Origin: Amycolatopsis pithecellobii
Lineage (GTDB): Bacteria; Actinomycetota; Actinomycetes; Mycobacteriales; Pseudonocardiaceae
Direction: 5' to 3'
Assembly: GCF_009707865.1 (NCBI RefSeq)
Contig: NZ_WMBA01000043.1
Span: 1-64,000, forward strand
DNA: 64,000 nucleotides
Part shown: in pieces, positions 35,293 through 45,726 of the stretch
Layout: each line of letters opens with the position of its first letter
Position numbering within the stretch: the first letter of the stretch is position 1
Translations under genes and position numbers: made by a program
The notes under the pieces: generated by a model
Seen by the model: only the letters and a program-made list of their open reading frames with translations
Database searches by the model: none
What the model was told of the DNA's origin: nothing

Positions 35293-36150
35293 GTGGCGAC
35301 CAACCAGCAACGCCGTGAGGCCGCGAAGCGCAAACTCGAACGGCAGCTCGTCCGCCGTGCCGAGCGTGCGCGCCGTCGCAGGATCATCGGCGTCGGGGCG
35401 ACCGTGGGTGTGGTGGTCGTGGTCGCCGGGCTGGTGGTGTTCTTCGTGACGCGCGGTGGCGACGGCTCGACGTCCGCGGCGCCGCCGAGCGCCCCCGAGA
35501 GCAGCCCGATCCAGATCCCTACCCAGCGGGTCACCGAGGCGAACCGTCCCACCCCGCTGCCGAACCCGGCCACGTGCAACTACCCGGCATCGGCCGATCA
35601 GCAGAGCACGAAGAAGGCGACCGTGCCGGACGGCAAGAACGTCCCCGCGACCGGCACCGTGAACGTCACCCTCAAGACCACGGTGGGAGACATCCCGGTG
35701 ACGCTGGACCGCGCGCTCGCCCCGTGCACGGTGAACAGTTTCGTGAGCCTGGTGAACCAGGGCTTCTACACCGACACCTCCTGCCACCGCCTCGGCACCG
35801 AGGGGTTGCAGATGCTGCAATGCGGCGACCCGACCGGCACCGGGATGGGCGGGCCCGACTACACCATCCCCGACGAGAACTTCCCGCAGCTCACCTACGG
35901 GCGCGGCGTGCTCGCGATGGCCAAGACGTCACAACCCAACAGCGGCGGCAGCCAGTTCTTCATGGTGTACGGCACCGCGCAGCTGGACCCCGACTACACC
36001 GTGTTCGGCTCCATTTCGGACGCCGGCCTGCAGGTGCTGGACAAGGTCGCCCGCGACGGCGTCGACCCGGCTTCCGCCGCCCAGAGCCAAGACGGCACCG
36101 GCGCCCCCAAGACCCCCGTCAAGTTCACCGGCGCCACCGTCGCGGCGTAA
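35293..36150 (+). CDS. Membrane-anchored cyclophilin (peptidyl-prolyl isomerase)
   Basis: 285 aa. A basic N-terminus (KRKLERQLVRRAERARRRR), one membrane helix at about 31-53, a Ser/Pro linker, then a cyclophilin domain from about 120 (NSFVSLVNQGFYTDTSCHRL, QPNSGGSQFFMVYGTAQLDPDYTVFG). It probably assists folding of proteins outside the membrane. GTG 35293 follows GGAGGGG at 3 nt, slightly close. Confidence 0.92.
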   Translation: MATNQQRREAAKRKLERQLVRRAERARRRRIIGVGATVGVVVVVAGLVVFFVTRGGDGSTSAAPPSAPESSPIQIPTQRVTEANRPTPLPNPATCNYPASADQQSTKKATVPDGKNVPATGTVNVTLKTTVGDIPVTLDRALAPCTVNSFVSLVNQGFYTDTSCHRLGTEGLQMLQCGDPTGTGMGGPDYTIPDENFPQLTYGRGVLAMAKTSQPNSGGSQFFMVYGTAQLDPDYTVFGSISDAGLQVLDKVARDGVDPASAAQSQDGTGAPKTPVKFTGATVAA

Positions 36151-36233
36151 CAAATGTCCTGATACGGCTTGCGTAGCGGTGCGGGTGGCGGCGCAAGCTG
36201 CCAGCGTGGCGAAAAGCAACCAGGAAACCGGCC

Positions 36234-37004
36234 TCAGCGGTAAGGGAACCGCGGAGGGCGGCGCTCCAGGAAGGCTGCGACGCCTTCGGGATAGTCGTCG
36301 TGCACCGCGGCCGCGCGGATTTCTTCGATCTCCGCATCGGTTTCGGTCTGCCCGGCCACGATCTTCCCGATGATCCGGTTCATCCCGCGGATCGAGGCCT
36401 GCGAGCGGGCGCACAAAGTCGCGGCGAACTCCGCGACTTCGTCCTCCAGCGCCGGGAACACGTCGTTGACCAACCCGATTTCCCGGGCCCGCACCGCGTC
36501 GATCAGCTCGCCGGACAGCAGCAGGTACCGCGCGTGTGCGGGGCCGACCAGTGACACCAGCTGCCGCGTGGACAAGAAGTGATAGACGATCCCGAGCTTC
36601 GCCGGGGTGATCCCGAACCGCGCATCCGGTGCGGCGAAACGGAAATCGCAGGCGACCGACAGCTGGCACCCACCCCCGATGCAGTTGCCGCGGATCATCG
36701 CCACGCTCGGTTTCCGCATGTCGGCGAGCGCCGAGACCGCCTCGTCGACCGTCTTGTCGTACGCCGCCACGGCTTCGGCGCCCGAACGCAGCGTGCGGAA
36801 CTCGCCGATGTCCGCGCCCGCCGAGAAATCCCCGCCCGCACCGGTGATCACCAGCACCTTGAGGACGGGATCGGACTCGACGGCCGCGACGTACTCCGGG
36901 ATCGCCGACCACATCTCGTGGGTGATCGCGTTCTTCTTCTCCGGCCGCACGAACGTCAGCTTCCCGAGCTCGCCGTCCGTGCTGAATTCCAACCCCGATG
37001 CCAT
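36234..37004 (-). CDS. Enoyl-CoA hydratase/isomerase family protein
   Basis: 256 aa crotonase fold: the oxyanion-hole loop GAGGDFSAGADIGEF (near 58-72) and RGNCIGGGCQLSVACDFRFA. The catalytic Glu positions of classic hydratases are not obvious, so the reaction (hydration, isomerisation or other) is open. It begins 22 bp downstream of rel and may be read from the same transcript. Confidence 0.9.
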   Translation of the reverse strand: MASGLEFSTDGELGKLTFVRPEKKNAITHEMWSAIPEYVAAVESDPVLKVLVITGAGGDFSAGADIGEFRTLRSGAEAVAAYDKTVDEAVSALADMRKPSVAMIRGNCIGGGCQLSVACDFRFAAPDARFGITPAKLGIVYHFLSTRQLVSLVGPAHARYLLLSGELIDAVRAREIGLVNDVFPALEDEVAEFAATLCARSQASIRGMNRIIGKIVAGQTETDAEIEEIRAAAVHDDYPEGVAAFLERRPPRFPYR

Positions 37005-37026
37005 ACCGGCACCCTAGCGGGGCGGG

Positions 37027-39351
37027 TCAGGACGCCGACGTGACGCGATACACGTCGTAGACGCCCTCGACGCCGCGCACGACTTTCAGCACATGCCCCA
37101 GATGTTTCGGGTCACCCATCTCGAACGCGAACCGGCTCACCGCGACCCGGTCCCTCGACGTGGTGACCGACGCGGACAGGATGTTCACCTTCTCGTCGGC
37201 CAGCACCTTCGTCACGTCCGACAGCAGGCGGTGCCGGTCCAGCGCCTCGACCTGGATCGACACCAGGAACACCGAATTCTCCGACGGCGCCCATTCGACC
37301 TCGACCAGCCGCTCCGGCTGGCGGCGCAGGTCTTCGGCGTTGGTGCAGTCGGTGCGGTGCACGCTCACCCCGCCGCCGCGCGTGACGAATCCGAGGATCT
37401 CGTCCCCCGGCACCGGCGTGCAGCAGCGCGCGAGCTTGGCCCACACGTCACTGGCGCCCTTGACTACGACACCGACGTCGTTCGAGCCGCGCCGCCGGTG
37501 CACGGTCGACGGGGTGGAACGGGCGGCCAGTTCCTCCTCGGCCTCCTCGACCCCGCCGATCAGCGCGACCAGCCGCTGCACCACATGCTTCGCGCTGGTG
37601 TGGCTCTCCCCCACCGCGGCGTAGAGCGAGCTGATGTCCGGATGCCGCAGCTCGGCCGCGAGCGCGCCCATGGATTCCGCGTTGACCAGGCGCTGCATGG
37701 GCAGCCCGACCTTGCGGATCTCCTTGGTGATCGCGTCCTTGCCCGCCTCGATCGCCTCGTCGCGGCGTTCCTTGGCGAACCACTGCCGGATCTTGGCGCG
37801 CGCCTTGGGCGAGCGCGCGAACATCAGCCAGTCCCGGCTCGGGCCCGCGCTTTCCGCCTTGGACGTGAAGATCTCGACCACGTCGCCGTTCTCGAGCTTG
37901 CGCTCCAGCGCGACGAGCCTGCCGTTGACGCGGGCACCGATGCAGCGGTGCCCGACCTCGGTGTGCACGGCGTAGGCGAAGTCCACCGGTGTGCCGCCGA
38001 CCGGCAGCGTGACCACGTCTCCCTTGGGCGTGAACACGAAGATCTCGCGGGCGGCGAGCTCGTAGCGCAGCGAGTCGAGGAACTCCCCGGGGTCCGCCGC
38101 TTCCCGCTGCCAGTCCAGCAACTGCCGCATCCACGCCATCTCGTCGATGTCGACCGCGTTGGCCGTGGCGCTGTTGTGGGTGCCGCGTGTTTCCTTGTAC
38201 CGCCAGTGCGCCGCGATGCCGTACTCCGCGGTGTGGTGCATCTCGTAGGTGCGGATCTGCACTTCCAGGGGTTTGCCGTCCGGCCCGATCACCGTGGTGT
38301 GCAACGACTGGTACACCCCGAACCGCGGCTGGGCGATGTAGTCCTTGAAGCGCCCGGGCATCGGCTGCCACAAGGCGTGCACGACACCCATCGCCGCGTA
38401 GCAGTCGCGCACGTCCTCGACGAGGATGCGCACGCCCACGAGATCGTGGATATCGTCCAGATCGCGGCCGCGGACGATCATCTTCTGGTTGATCGAGTAG
38501 TAATGCTTCGGTCGGCCTTCGACCTTCGCGGTGATCCGCGAGTTCCCCAGGCTCAGGTTGAGCTCGTCGATCACCTTGCGCAGATAGATGTCCCGCGACG
38601 GGGCGCGATCGGCGACCAGGCGCACGATCTCGTCGTACTTCTTCGGCTGCAGGATCGCGAACGCCAGGTCCTCCAGCTCCCATTTGACCGTCGCCATGCC
38701 GAGCCGGTGCGCGAGCGGCGCGAGCACCTCCAGCGTCTCTTTCGCTTTGCGCGCCTGCTTTTCCGGCGGCAGGAACCGCATCGTGCGCATGTTGTGCAGC
38801 CGGTCGGCGAGCTTGATGACGAGCACCCGCGGGTCCCGGGCCATGGCGATGACCATCTTGCGGATGGTCTCGGCCTCCGCGGCGGTGCCGAGCTTGACCT
38901 TGTCCAGTTTGGTCACGCCGTCGACGAGCTGCGCGACCTTGTCACCGAAGTCCTCGGCCAGCTGCTCCAGCGAGTAGCCGGTGTCCTCCACCGTGTCGTG
39001 CAGCAGCGCGGCGACCAGCGTAACGGTGTCCATGCCCAGCTCGGCCAGGATGGTGGCGACGGCGAGGGGGTGCGTGATGTACGGGTCGCCGGACTTGCGC
39101 CGCTGGTCACGGTGCAGTTCCTCGGCGACGTCGTAGGCGCGTTGCAGCAGGCTGAGATCGGCACCGGGGTGCAGTTCGCGGTGGATCACCGCCAGCGGCT
39201 CGAGCACCTGCTTGACCGAGGCCGCGCGCTGGGCGGTGATCCGCCGGGCGAGCCGGGCCCGGACGCGCCGGGTGGCCGAGGGCGCCCTCGTCGCTCCTTG
39301 GTGCGTCAGCGCGTTTTCGGCGGGCGCCGGGGAACCGATCTCCTGGCTCAC
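37027..39351 (-). CDS. rel: (p)ppGpp synthetase/hydrolase
   Basis: 774 aa bifunctional Rel: the HD hydrolase ([26 protein letters not shown]), synthetase ([33 protein letters not shown]), TGS ([24 protein letters not shown]) and C-terminal ACT ([20 protein letters not shown]) domains all complete. It makes and degrades the stringent-response alarmone. GTG 39351 lies 5 nt after AGGAGG. In related genomes it directly follows apt; here a toxin-antitoxin pair lies between. Confidence 0.97.
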   Translation of the reverse strand: MSQEIGSPAPAENALTHQGATRAPSATRRVRARLARRITAQRAASVKQVLEPLAVIHRELHPGADLSLLQRAYDVAEELHRDQRRKSGDPYITHPLAVATILAELGMDTVTLVAALLHDTVEDTGYSLEQLAEDFGDKVAQLVDGVTKLDKVKLGTAAEAETIRKMVIAMARDPRVLVIKLADRLHNMRTMRFLPPEKQARKAKETLEVLAPLAHRLGMATVKWELEDLAFAILQPKKYDEIVRLVADRAPSRDIYLRKVIDELNLSLGNSRITAKVEGRPKHYYSINQKMIVRGRDLDDIHDLVGVRILVEDVRDCYAAMGVVHALWQPMPGRFKDYIAQPRFGVYQSLHTTVIGPDGKPLEVQIRTYEMHHTAEYGIAAHWRYKETRGTHNSATANAVDIDEMAWMRQLLDWQREAADPGEFLDSLRYELAAREIFVFTPKGDVVTLPVGGTPVDFAYAVHTEVGHRCIGARVNGRLVALERKLENGDVVEIFTSKAESAGPSRDWLMFARSPKARAKIRQWFAKERRDEAIEAGKDAITKEIRKVGLPMQRLVNAESMGALAAELRHPDISSLYAAVGESHTSAKHVVQRLVALIGGVEEAEEELAARSTPSTVHRRRGSNDVGVVVKGASDVWAKLARCCTPVPGDEILGFVTRGGGVSVHRTDCTNAEDLRRQPERLVEVEWAPSENSVFLVSIQVEALDRHRLLSDVTKVLADEKVNILSASVTTSRDRVAVSRFAFEMGDPKHLGHVLKVVRGVEGVYDVYRVTSAS

Positions 39352-39443
39352 CCACACCTCCTGCTGCTGCGATGACCCTCTGGAACAACAAGCCTAACGC
39401 GCCGCCGCCGGATGGGGTCACGATCCCCGCGCGAGACCCGGTT

Positions 39444-39839
39444 TCAGCTGAGGATCTTGATGGGACAGGCGATCCCCGGCGCGCGGGCAAGCCGGTCGTC
39501 CGCGGTCAGCAGGCCGCAGTCGTACACCTCGGCGGCGGCGACATAGGCGGCGTCGTAGCTGGTGAGGTTGTTGCGCAACTCCCACATGCGCGGTAGCAGG
39601 ATCCTGGTGAGCGGCACCATGACGTGCAGGCGCGACACGGCCTCGATCGCCTCGGCGGCATGGTCCTCACGGATCTTCCCGCCGAGCAGGTTGCCCCGGA
39701 TGATCGAGAGCACTTCGACCATCCAGTGCTCGGGCGCGATCCACCTGTCGTCGGCCGCGAGCAGGTCGCGGCAGTTGTCACCGGTGGGTCCTTCGTCGAG
39801 CAGTGCGTACCCGAGCGCAGAGGCGTCGACCACGATCAC
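39444..39839 (-). CDS. VapC-type PIN-domain toxin
   Basis: 131 aa. PIN fold with acidic residues D5 (VVDASALG), E42, D96 (SYDAAYVAAA) and D114/D115 (LTADDRLA), all expected for an active RNase. It would cleave tRNA or rRNA when not bound by antitoxin. Its start overlaps the antitoxin stop (ATGA, 39836-39839). Confidence 0.93.
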   Translation of the reverse strand: MIVVDASALGYALLDEGPTGDNCRDLLAADDRWIAPEHWMVEVLSIIRGNLLGGKIREDHAAEAIEAVSRLHVMVPLTRILLPRMWELRNNLTSYDAAYVAAAEVYDCGLLTADDRLARAPGIACPIKILS

Positions 39840-40099
39840 TCGGGCGACTCGTCCCGGATCGACTCGTCACGCGCGGCTCTGGCCTCGTGCAGCGGGGACA
39901 CCACGTCCTCCCGGGTCAGCCGGGTGCCGTGCCTGCCCTCGCCGAAACGGCACAGCACGGCCAGATTGTCCTGCCTGCGGACTTCATCGCTGACGAGATC
40001 CAGCAGGTACGACTGCAACGACTGCCCCCTTTCCCGCGCGAGCTGGGCAAGCCTCGCCCGCACCGGTTCTGGCACGTCGCGGATCTGAATGGCTGCCAT
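39836..40099 (-). CDS. VapB/FitA-like ribbon-helix-helix antitoxin
   Basis: 87 aa. N-terminal RHH (AAIQIRDVPEPVRARLAQLA, RGQSLQSYLLDLV) and an acidic C-terminal tail that would wrap the toxin. ATG 40099 has no Shine-Dalgarno, and a -10-like TAGGCT ends 6 nt upstream, so the mRNA is probably leaderless. The palindrome at 40120-40135 is the likely autoregulatory operator. Confidence 0.9.
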   Translation of the reverse strand: MAAIQIRDVPEPVRARLAQLARERGQSLQSYLLDLVSDEVRRQDNLAVLCRFGEGRHGTRLTREDVVSPLHEARAARDESIRDESPE

Positions 40100-40105
40100 G
40101 AGCCG

Positions 40106-40135
40106 AGCCTACCCCCGTACATGCAGATATGCATG
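40106..40135 (-). promoter_or_regulatory. VapBC promoter and operator palindrome
   Basis: CATGCA-GATA-TGCATG (40120-40135; perfect 6-bp arms) lies just upstream of the -10-like TAGGCT (minus strand, 40106-40111) and would cover the -35/spacer. Ribbon-helix-helix antitoxins bind such short dyads. Confidence 0.6.
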
Positions 40136-40142
40136 CACTCGA

Positions 40143-40661
40143 TCAGGCGGTGCGCAGCGACTGCACCCGGCGTCCGTCGAGGGCATCCCGGCCACCGAGC
40201 GCCGCCAGTTCCAGCACCACCGATACCCCGGACACGACCGCACCCGCCTGCTCCAGCAGCCGGCACGCAGCGCCGACCGTGCCACCGGTGGCGAGCACGT
40301 CGTCCACCACGGCGACTCTGGCGTGCGGCGGGACCACGTTCACCGGCAGCTCGAGCGTCGCCGTGCCGTACTCCAGCGCGTACTCCACGCGGCCGGCGAC
40401 CGAGGGCAGCTTGCCGGGCTTGCGGACAAGCACCACGCCCAGGCCGCGCGCGTGCGCGACGGCGGCGGCGAGGAGGAAGCCGCGTGCTTCCACCGCGGCC
40501 AGCAGATCCACCTCCGGGTCGACCGTCGCCGCGAGCGCGTCCGTCACGACGCGGAACCCCTCGGCGTGCGCGAACAGCGGCGCCAGATCGCGGAAAAGCA
40601 CGCCGGGCACAGGGAAATCGGGGACCTCGGTGAGGAGGCCCAGCGCGGCGTCGAGGTCCAC
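40143..40661 (-). CDS. apt: Adenine phosphoribosyltransferase
   Basis: 172 aa. PRPP-binding motif VAVVDDVLATGGT and the N-terminal PVPGVLFRDLAPLF. It converts adenine plus PRPP to AMP. GTG 40661 starts 3 bp after the secF stop, in the secD-secF-apt order conserved in actinobacteria. Confidence 0.95.
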   Translation of the reverse strand: MDLDAALGLLTEVPDFPVPGVLFRDLAPLFAHAEGFRVVTDALAATVDPEVDLLAAVEARGFLLAAAVAHARGLGVVLVRKPGKLPSVAGRVEYALEYGTATLELPVNVVPPHARVAVVDDVLATGGTVGAACRLLEQAGAVVSGVSVVLELAALGGRDALDGRRVQSLRTA

Positions 40662-40664
40662 GCG

Positions 40665-41876
40665 TCAGCGCTTCCGCTTGCCCGAAGGACGGCCGCGGCG
40701 CGGCTGCGGCCGGGTGCCCTTCGGGGTACGCGCCGGCACGCTGGCCGCCGCGGCGTACGCCTTTTCCTTGCGCAGCTCGGCGGCGAGCGCTTCGTCGTCG
40801 GACGCGTCGAAGTCGTCTTCCTCGTCCTCACGTGCCGCGGCCTTACGGGCGAGGTTCGCGCGGCGGGACCGGACGCGTTCGGCCTGCTGCTTGTACTTCG
40901 GGTCGCGCATCTTGAAGTCGACCAGCAGCGGGGTGGCCAGCAGCAGCGACGACAGGACGCCCGCGAGCATGCCGGTGAGCTGGACGAGCGCGAGGTCCTG
41001 CAGCGTGCCCGAGCCGAGCAGGAGATACCCGACGATCAGCAGGCCCAGCACCGGCAGCAGCGCGATGATCGACGTGTTGATCGAGCGCATCAGGGTCTGG
41101 TTCAGCGCCAGGTTCGCCGTCTCGGCGTAGGTGCGGCGGGTCAGCCCGAGGATGCCGCGCGCATTCTCCTTGACCTTGTCGAACACCACCACCGTGTCGT
41201 ACAAGGAAAAACCGAGAATGGTGAGCAGGCCGATCACCGTCGCCGGGGTGACCTCGAAGCCCACCAGCGAGTACACGCCCGCGGTCACCACGATGTCGTG
41301 CACCAGTGAGATCAGCGCGGCCAACGCCATCCAGCGTTCGAAGTAGAGCGCGAGGAAGATCGTCACCAGCACCATGAACACGGCGAGCGCGATCAGCGCC
41401 TGCCGGGAGATCTCCCCGCCCCATGACGCGCTCACCGCGCTGTCGCTGATCGCCTGCGCGCTCGGCTGCCCGTTCGAACCGATCGGCTGCAGCTCGGTGA
41501 ACAGCGTCTGTTTGACCTTCGCGACGTCGTTCTCGTCCAGCGTCTCCGAGCGGAGCTGCACCGTCGCGGCATCGCCGACACCGACGGTCTGTGCCGAGGC
41601 GGGCTGCCTGCCCAGCGCGTCCGCGTAGGCCTGCTTGGCCTGGTCAGTCGTGATCACGCCGTGCGAACCGTGCGCCGGCAGCTGGATCTGCGTGCCGCCC
41701 TCGAACTCGATCCCGAGGTTGAACCCGCGGATCCCGATCGAGGCGATACACACGATCACCAGCGCGGCAAAGAAGATGTACCACCGCTTGCGCTTGCCGA
41801 TGATGTCGAACGCACCGGTCCCGACATACAGTCGGTGGAAAACGCTGCCCTTCTTCGCAGCCCCCGGGGTGGTCAC
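40665..41876 (-). CDS. secF: Protein translocase subunit SecF
   Basis: 403 aa. Six membrane helices; 'NLGIEFEGGTQIQ' in the first periplasmic part, GFSLYDTVVVFDKVKEN (the D/E-rich SecF signature), and a basic, Lys/Arg-rich C-terminal tail. It drives late protein export with SecD using the proton-motive force. GTG 41876 follows GGAGG at 6 nt and starts 1 bp after the secD stop. Confidence 0.96.
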   Translation of the reverse strand: MTTPGAAKKGSVFHRLYVGTGAFDIIGKRKRWYIFFAALVIVCIASIGIRGFNLGIEFEGGTQIQLPAHGSHGVITTDQAKQAYADALGRQPASAQTVGVGDAATVQLRSETLDENDVAKVKQTLFTELQPIGSNGQPSAQAISDSAVSASWGGEISRQALIALAVFMVLVTIFLALYFERWMALAALISLVHDIVVTAGVYSLVGFEVTPATVIGLLTILGFSLYDTVVVFDKVKENARGILGLTRRTYAETANLALNQTLMRSINTSIIALLPVLGLLIVGYLLLGSGTLQDLALVQLTGMLAGVLSSLLLATPLLVDFKMRDPKYKQQAERVRSRRANLARKAAAREDEEDDFDASDDEALAAELRKEKAYAAAASVPARTPKGTRPQPRRGRPSGKRKR

Positions 41877-41877
41877 C

Positions 41878-43449
41878 TCACGCCTCCTTCGCGGCCGCGG
41901 CGGCGGCTTTGCGCGCACTGCGGCGCTCGTCGGCCAGATGCTGCACGCCGCCGAGCCCGGTCAGCCTGGGGTTGGACAGGGTCTTCGACCGCGCGGCCAG
42001 CGCCACCAGCGGGTGCGTCACCAGGAACACCACGACCAGGTCCAGCACGGTCGACATACCGAGGGTGAACGCGAAGCCCTGCACGTCACCGACCGCGATC
42101 GCGTACAGCACCGCGGAGGCCAGGAACATGACCGCGTCGGAGGCCAGGATGGTGCGCCGCGCCCGCGTCCAGCCGCGCGGCACCGCCGAACGGAACGTGC
42201 GGCCCTCGCGGATCTCGTCCTTGAGCCGTTCGAAGAACACGACGAACGAGTCGGCCGTGACCCCGATGGCAATGATGAATCCAGCGACCCCGGCGAGGTC
42301 GAGGGTGAACCCGATCCAGCGTCCGAGCAGCACCAGCATCGCGTAGACCACGACACCGGACAGGCCCAGCGACACGATCGTCAGCGCGCCGAGCAGGCGG
42401 TAGTAGAACAGGCAGTACACGAACACCAGCGCCAGGCCGACCCCGCCGGCGATCAACCCCGCCTTGAGCGAGGCGAGCCCCAGCGTCGCGGACACCGTGG
42501 TGGCGTCCGACGAGGTGAACGACAGCGGCAGCGAACCGTACTTGAGGATGTCGGCCAGATCCTTGGTCTGCTGCTGGGTGAACTGGCCGGAAATCTGGGT
42601 GTTGCCGTCCACGATCGCACTCTGGATCGTCGGCGCCGAGACCACCTGCGTGTCCAGCACGAACGCGGCCCGCTGCTGGATGTTCTTCGTGGTGAAGTCC
42701 GCCCAGGTCTGCCTGCCCGCCGACTTGAACGTCAGATCGACCGTCCAGCCGGGCTTGTTCTGCGCCGGCGGCGAGGCCACCGCGTTGTCGATCTCCGTGC
42801 CCTGCAGGAACACCGGGCCCAGCAGGTACTTCTCGGTGCCGTCCTGGTTGCACGCCAGCAGCGGGGCGTTCGGATCATCGTTGCCACGCAACGGATCCTG
42901 CGCCGAGCAGGCGAATGTGGTCAGCGCCTGCTTCGCGGCCGGGGACTCGGCGAGGCTGTCCCCGGTGCCGGTCACCAGGGCCGGGTCCTGCCGGGTGGCC
43001 CTGGCCTGCTGGATCTGTTGCGGCGTCTGGTTGTCCGCGCCCGGTGCGGCCGGGGCCGGCGGCACCGTGGTCTGCTGCGCGTCGAGCACCTTGCGGAAGC
43101 CCAGTTTCGCGGTCTGGCCCAGTTTCTTCGCCTGGTCACCCTGCTCGCCCGGCACCGTGATCACGATGTTGCTGCCGTCGAGGACGACCTCGGTCCCGCT
43201 GACGCCGATGCCGTTGACGCGGGCTTCGATGATCTGGCGGGCCTGGTTCAGCGAATCCTTCGACGGCGCGGAGCCGTCCGGGGTCCGCGCGGTCAGCGTC
43301 ACGCGCGTGCCGCCCTGCAGGTCGATGCCCAGTTTGGGCGCCGGCTTGCCGCCCCCGGTGAAGAACACCAGCAGGTAGAGCACGACCACGATCAACACGA
43401 ACAAGCCGAGATAGCGTCCCGGGCGGATCCGCCCGGCGGGTGGTGCCAC
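41878..43449 (-). CDS. secD: Protein translocase subunit SecD
   Basis: 523 aa. Membrane helix at about 13-32, KLGIDLQGGTRVTL, a long periplasmic P1 region with a Pro/Gln-rich insert near 125-150 (usual in actinobacteria), then five helices with FVVFFERLKDEIREGR. GTG 43449; GAGGAG lies 11 nt upstream. Works with SecF. Confidence 0.96.
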   Translation of the reverse strand: MAPPAGRIRPGRYLGLFVLIVVVLYLLVFFTGGGKPAPKLGIDLQGGTRVTLTARTPDGSAPSKDSLNQARQIIEARVNGIGVSGTEVVLDGSNIVITVPGEQGDQAKKLGQTAKLGFRKVLDAQQTTVPPAPAAPGADNQTPQQIQQARATRQDPALVTGTGDSLAESPAAKQALTTFACSAQDPLRGNDDPNAPLLACNQDGTEKYLLGPVFLQGTEIDNAVASPPAQNKPGWTVDLTFKSAGRQTWADFTTKNIQQRAAFVLDTQVVSAPTIQSAIVDGNTQISGQFTQQQTKDLADILKYGSLPLSFTSSDATTVSATLGLASLKAGLIAGGVGLALVFVYCLFYYRLLGALTIVSLGLSGVVVYAMLVLLGRWIGFTLDLAGVAGFIIAIGVTADSFVVFFERLKDEIREGRTFRSAVPRGWTRARRTILASDAVMFLASAVLYAIAVGDVQGFAFTLGMSTVLDLVVVFLVTHPLVALAARSKTLSNPRLTGLGGVQHLADERRSARKAAAAAAKEA

Positions 43450-43534
43450 GGTGGTCGTTCTCCTCGGAAATGATCAACTGGGGCCGTGCCGGTGCCCGAA
43501 CAGTACCCGGCATCGGGTGAAGGCAGCGCTAGAG

Positions 43535-43559
43535 CCCCCGGCGCCCGGGCGCCAGGGGC
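43535..43559. other. GC-rich hairpin between yajC and secD
   Basis: The palindrome GGCGCCCGGGCGCC (43540-43553) is flanked by CCCC and GGGG, giving a stem of about 11 bp. It could trim or attenuate the yajC-secDF transcript. No T-tract follows. Confidence 0.45.
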
Positions 43560-43575
43560 CGCGAACCCTGCGGTC

Positions 43576-43965
43576 CTACTTCTTGCCGTGCTCGAGCGGC
43601 GGCGCGACCTGGGCGCCGGACGTCTCGGCGGCCGGGGTCTCGTCGACCACCTCGACCGCGGAGGCAGACTGCTCGGCGCTGTCGTCGAACTCGTCGTCCA
43701 CCGGGGGCGCGACCTTCTCACGGACGGCCTGGCGCAGCCAGGTGGTGACGACGCCCGGCGCGATCTCGATGTCGATCGTGGTGTCGTCACTGGTGTCGGC
43801 CACCGTGCCGTACAGACCCGAGGTCGTCATCACGCGGTCGCCCTCGGAGAGGCTCGTCTGCAGGTTCTTCTGCTCCTGCGCGGCACGCTTCTGCTTCCGG
43901 CTGCCCATGATCAGTGGGATGGCCACCACCAGCATGAGGAGCAACGGCAGGAAAAGCTGGTTCAT
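43576..43965 (-). CDS. yajC: Preprotein translocase subunit YajC
   Basis: 129 aa. One N-terminal membrane helix (LFLPLLLMLVVAIPLIMGSRKQKR), then the YajC core LQTSLSEGDRVMTTSGLYGTV, and an acidic actinobacterial tail. ATG 43965 follows GGAGA at 4 nt. Accessory to SecDF. Confidence 0.93.
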   Translation of the reverse strand: MNQLFLPLLLMLVVAIPLIMGSRKQKRAAQEQKNLQTSLSEGDRVMTTSGLYGTVADTSDDTTIDIEIAPGVVTTWLRQAVREKVAPPVDDEFDDSAEQSASAVEVVDETPAAETSGAQVAPPLEHGKK

Positions 43966-44061
43966 GATTCTCCATTCGGCGCACGCGGCTCGTACGCCCA
44001 ATTGTCCGGATGTGCACTACCGAGTGTGCCAGGTGCCACCACCGGTCACACAAGTGGCGTG

Positions 44062-45123
44062 TTAATCGAACAGCGCCGACTGGTCCGGCCTGGCGTACTC
44101 CGGGGGCGGGCGCAGGCCCAGATGTTCCCACGCACTCGCGGTGGCGACACGGCCCCTCGGCGTCCTGGCGAGCATGCCGGCGCGGACCAGGTACGGTTCG
44201 CACACCTCTTCGACCGTGCCCGGTTCCTCACCCACGGCGACCGCGAGCGTCGACACGCCGACCGGGCCGCCGCCGAACGAGTTGACCAGCGCGCCGAGCA
44301 CCGCCCGGTCGAGCCGGTCCAGGCCCAGCTCATCCACGTCGTAGACGGCCAGCGCCGCCCTGGTGACCTCCAGCGTGATCCGCCCATCCGCCCTGACCTC
44401 GGCGTAGTCGCGCACGCGGCGCAGCAGACGGTTGGCGATCCGGGGGGTGCCACGGGAGCGGCGGGCCAGCTCGGCGCTGCTTTCCTCGTCGATCCCGATG
44501 CCGAGAATCGTGGCCGCGCGCCGGACCACCAGGTCGAGCTCGTCGTCGGCGTAGAACTCCATCTGGCCGGTGAACCCGAACCGATCGCGCAGCGGGCCGG
44601 TCAGCGCGCCGGACCGGGTGGTGGCCCCGACGAGCGTGAACGGCGCGATCTCCAGCGGGATACTCGTCGCGCCCGGCCCCTTGCCGACCACGACGTCGAC
44701 CCGGAAATCCTCCATCGCGAGGTAGAGCATCTCTTCGGCGGGGCGCGCGATCCGGTGGATCTCGTCGATGAACAGCACGTCGCCCTCGACCAGGTTGGAC
44801 AGCATCGCCGCCAGATCACCGGCCCGTTCCAGCGCGGGCCCCGAGGTGATGCGGATCGACGCGTCCAGCTCCGCCGCGATGATCATCGCGAGGCTTGTCT
44901 TGCCCAGCCCCGGCGGGCCGGACAGCAGCACGTGATCGGGTGGGACACCACGGCGGCGGGCGCTTTCCAGCACCAGTTCCAGCTGCTCACGCACGCGGGG
45001 CTGACCGACGAACTCGGCCAGCTTGCGCGGGCGCAACGTCGTCTCGACCTCGCGCTCAGCGGTCTGCGGCAAGGCCGAGAGCGTCTCGTCGGAGTCGAAT
45101 CCGGTCACGCTGTCATCGTGCAC
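44062..45123 (-). CDS. ruvB: Holliday junction branch-migration ATPase RuvB
   Basis: 353 aa. Walker [10 protein letters not shown], Walker B LFIDEIHR, sensor I VGATTRSG and the C-terminal winged helix. It drives RuvA-bound junction migration. Starts 9 bp after ruvA. Confidence 0.98.
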   Translation of the reverse strand: MHDDSVTGFDSDETLSALPQTAEREVETTLRPRKLAEFVGQPRVREQLELVLESARRRGVPPDHVLLSGPPGLGKTSLAMIIAAELDASIRITSGPALERAGDLAAMLSNLVEGDVLFIDEIHRIARPAEEMLYLAMEDFRVDVVVGKGPGATSIPLEIAPFTLVGATTRSGALTGPLRDRFGFTGQMEFYADDELDLVVRRAATILGIGIDEESSAELARRSRGTPRIANRLLRRVRDYAEVRADGRITLEVTRAALAVYDVDELGLDRLDRAVLGALVNSFGGGPVGVSTLAVAVGEEPGTVEEVCEPYLVRAGMLARTPRGRVATASAWEHLGLRPPPEYARPDQSALFD

Positions 45124-45132
45124 GCCGCCGAC

Positions 45133-45726
45133 CTATCCCTTGCGGCCGAGGGTGGTCAGCGCCGCGCGCAGCACGGTCGAGGTGTCCGCATCCCCGCCGC
45201 CGGCCAGCACCTTCTCCACCGCCTGTTCCGCCTGTTTGAGCGGGAAACCGAGCCCGGTCAGCGCCTCGGTGACCTCGGCACGCACCGCCGAACCCACGGC
45301 GGGTATGGCTTCCGCCCCGCCGCTGCCCGCGGTGACCTTGTCCCGCAGCTCCAGCGACAACCGCTCGGCGCCTTTGCGGCCGATCCCGGGTACCTGGGTG
45401 AGTACCGTGATGTTGCCTTCGGCCAGTGCGGTGCGCAGCTTGTCCGGGTCGAGCACGGCGAGTGCGGCCAGCGCGAGCCGCGGCCCGATCCCGGACACCG
45501 TCTGCAGCAGTGTGAACAGCTCGCGCGCCTCGGCGTCGGCGAACCCGAACAGGGTCAGCGAGTCCTCGCGGACCACCAGCGCGGTGTGCAGCCGGGTCTG
45601 CTCGCCGCGCCGCAGCGTGGCGAGGGTGGCGGGCGTGGCCTGCACCGCCAGCCCTACCCCGCCGACCTCGACGACCACGTGGTCCAGCCCGATCGACAGC
45701 ACTTCCCCGCGTACCGAGGAGATCAT
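45133..45726 (-). CDS. ruvA: Holliday junction DNA-binding protein RuvA
   Basis: 197 aa. OB-fold start [13 protein letters not shown], double helix-hairpin-helix ([26 protein letters not shown]) and the C-terminal RuvB-binding domain. Its ATG overlaps the ruvC stop by 4 bp. Confidence 0.97.
   Translation of the reverse strand: MISSVRGEVLSIGLDHVVVEVGGVGLAVQATPATLATLRRGEQTRLHTALVVREDSLTLFGFADAEARELFTLLQTVSGIGPRLALAALAVLDPDKLRTALAEGNITVLTQVPGIGRKGAERLSLELRDKVTAGSGGAEAIPAVGSAVRAEVTEALTGLGFPLKQAEQAVEKVLAGGGDADTSTVLRAALTTLGRKG

Noticed and set aside
37093-39375. 760-codon open frame antisense to rel
   Set aside because: rel has complete HD, synthetase, TGS and ACT domains. The opposite frame is open only because of high GC at third positions; its product is Arg/His-rich low complexity.
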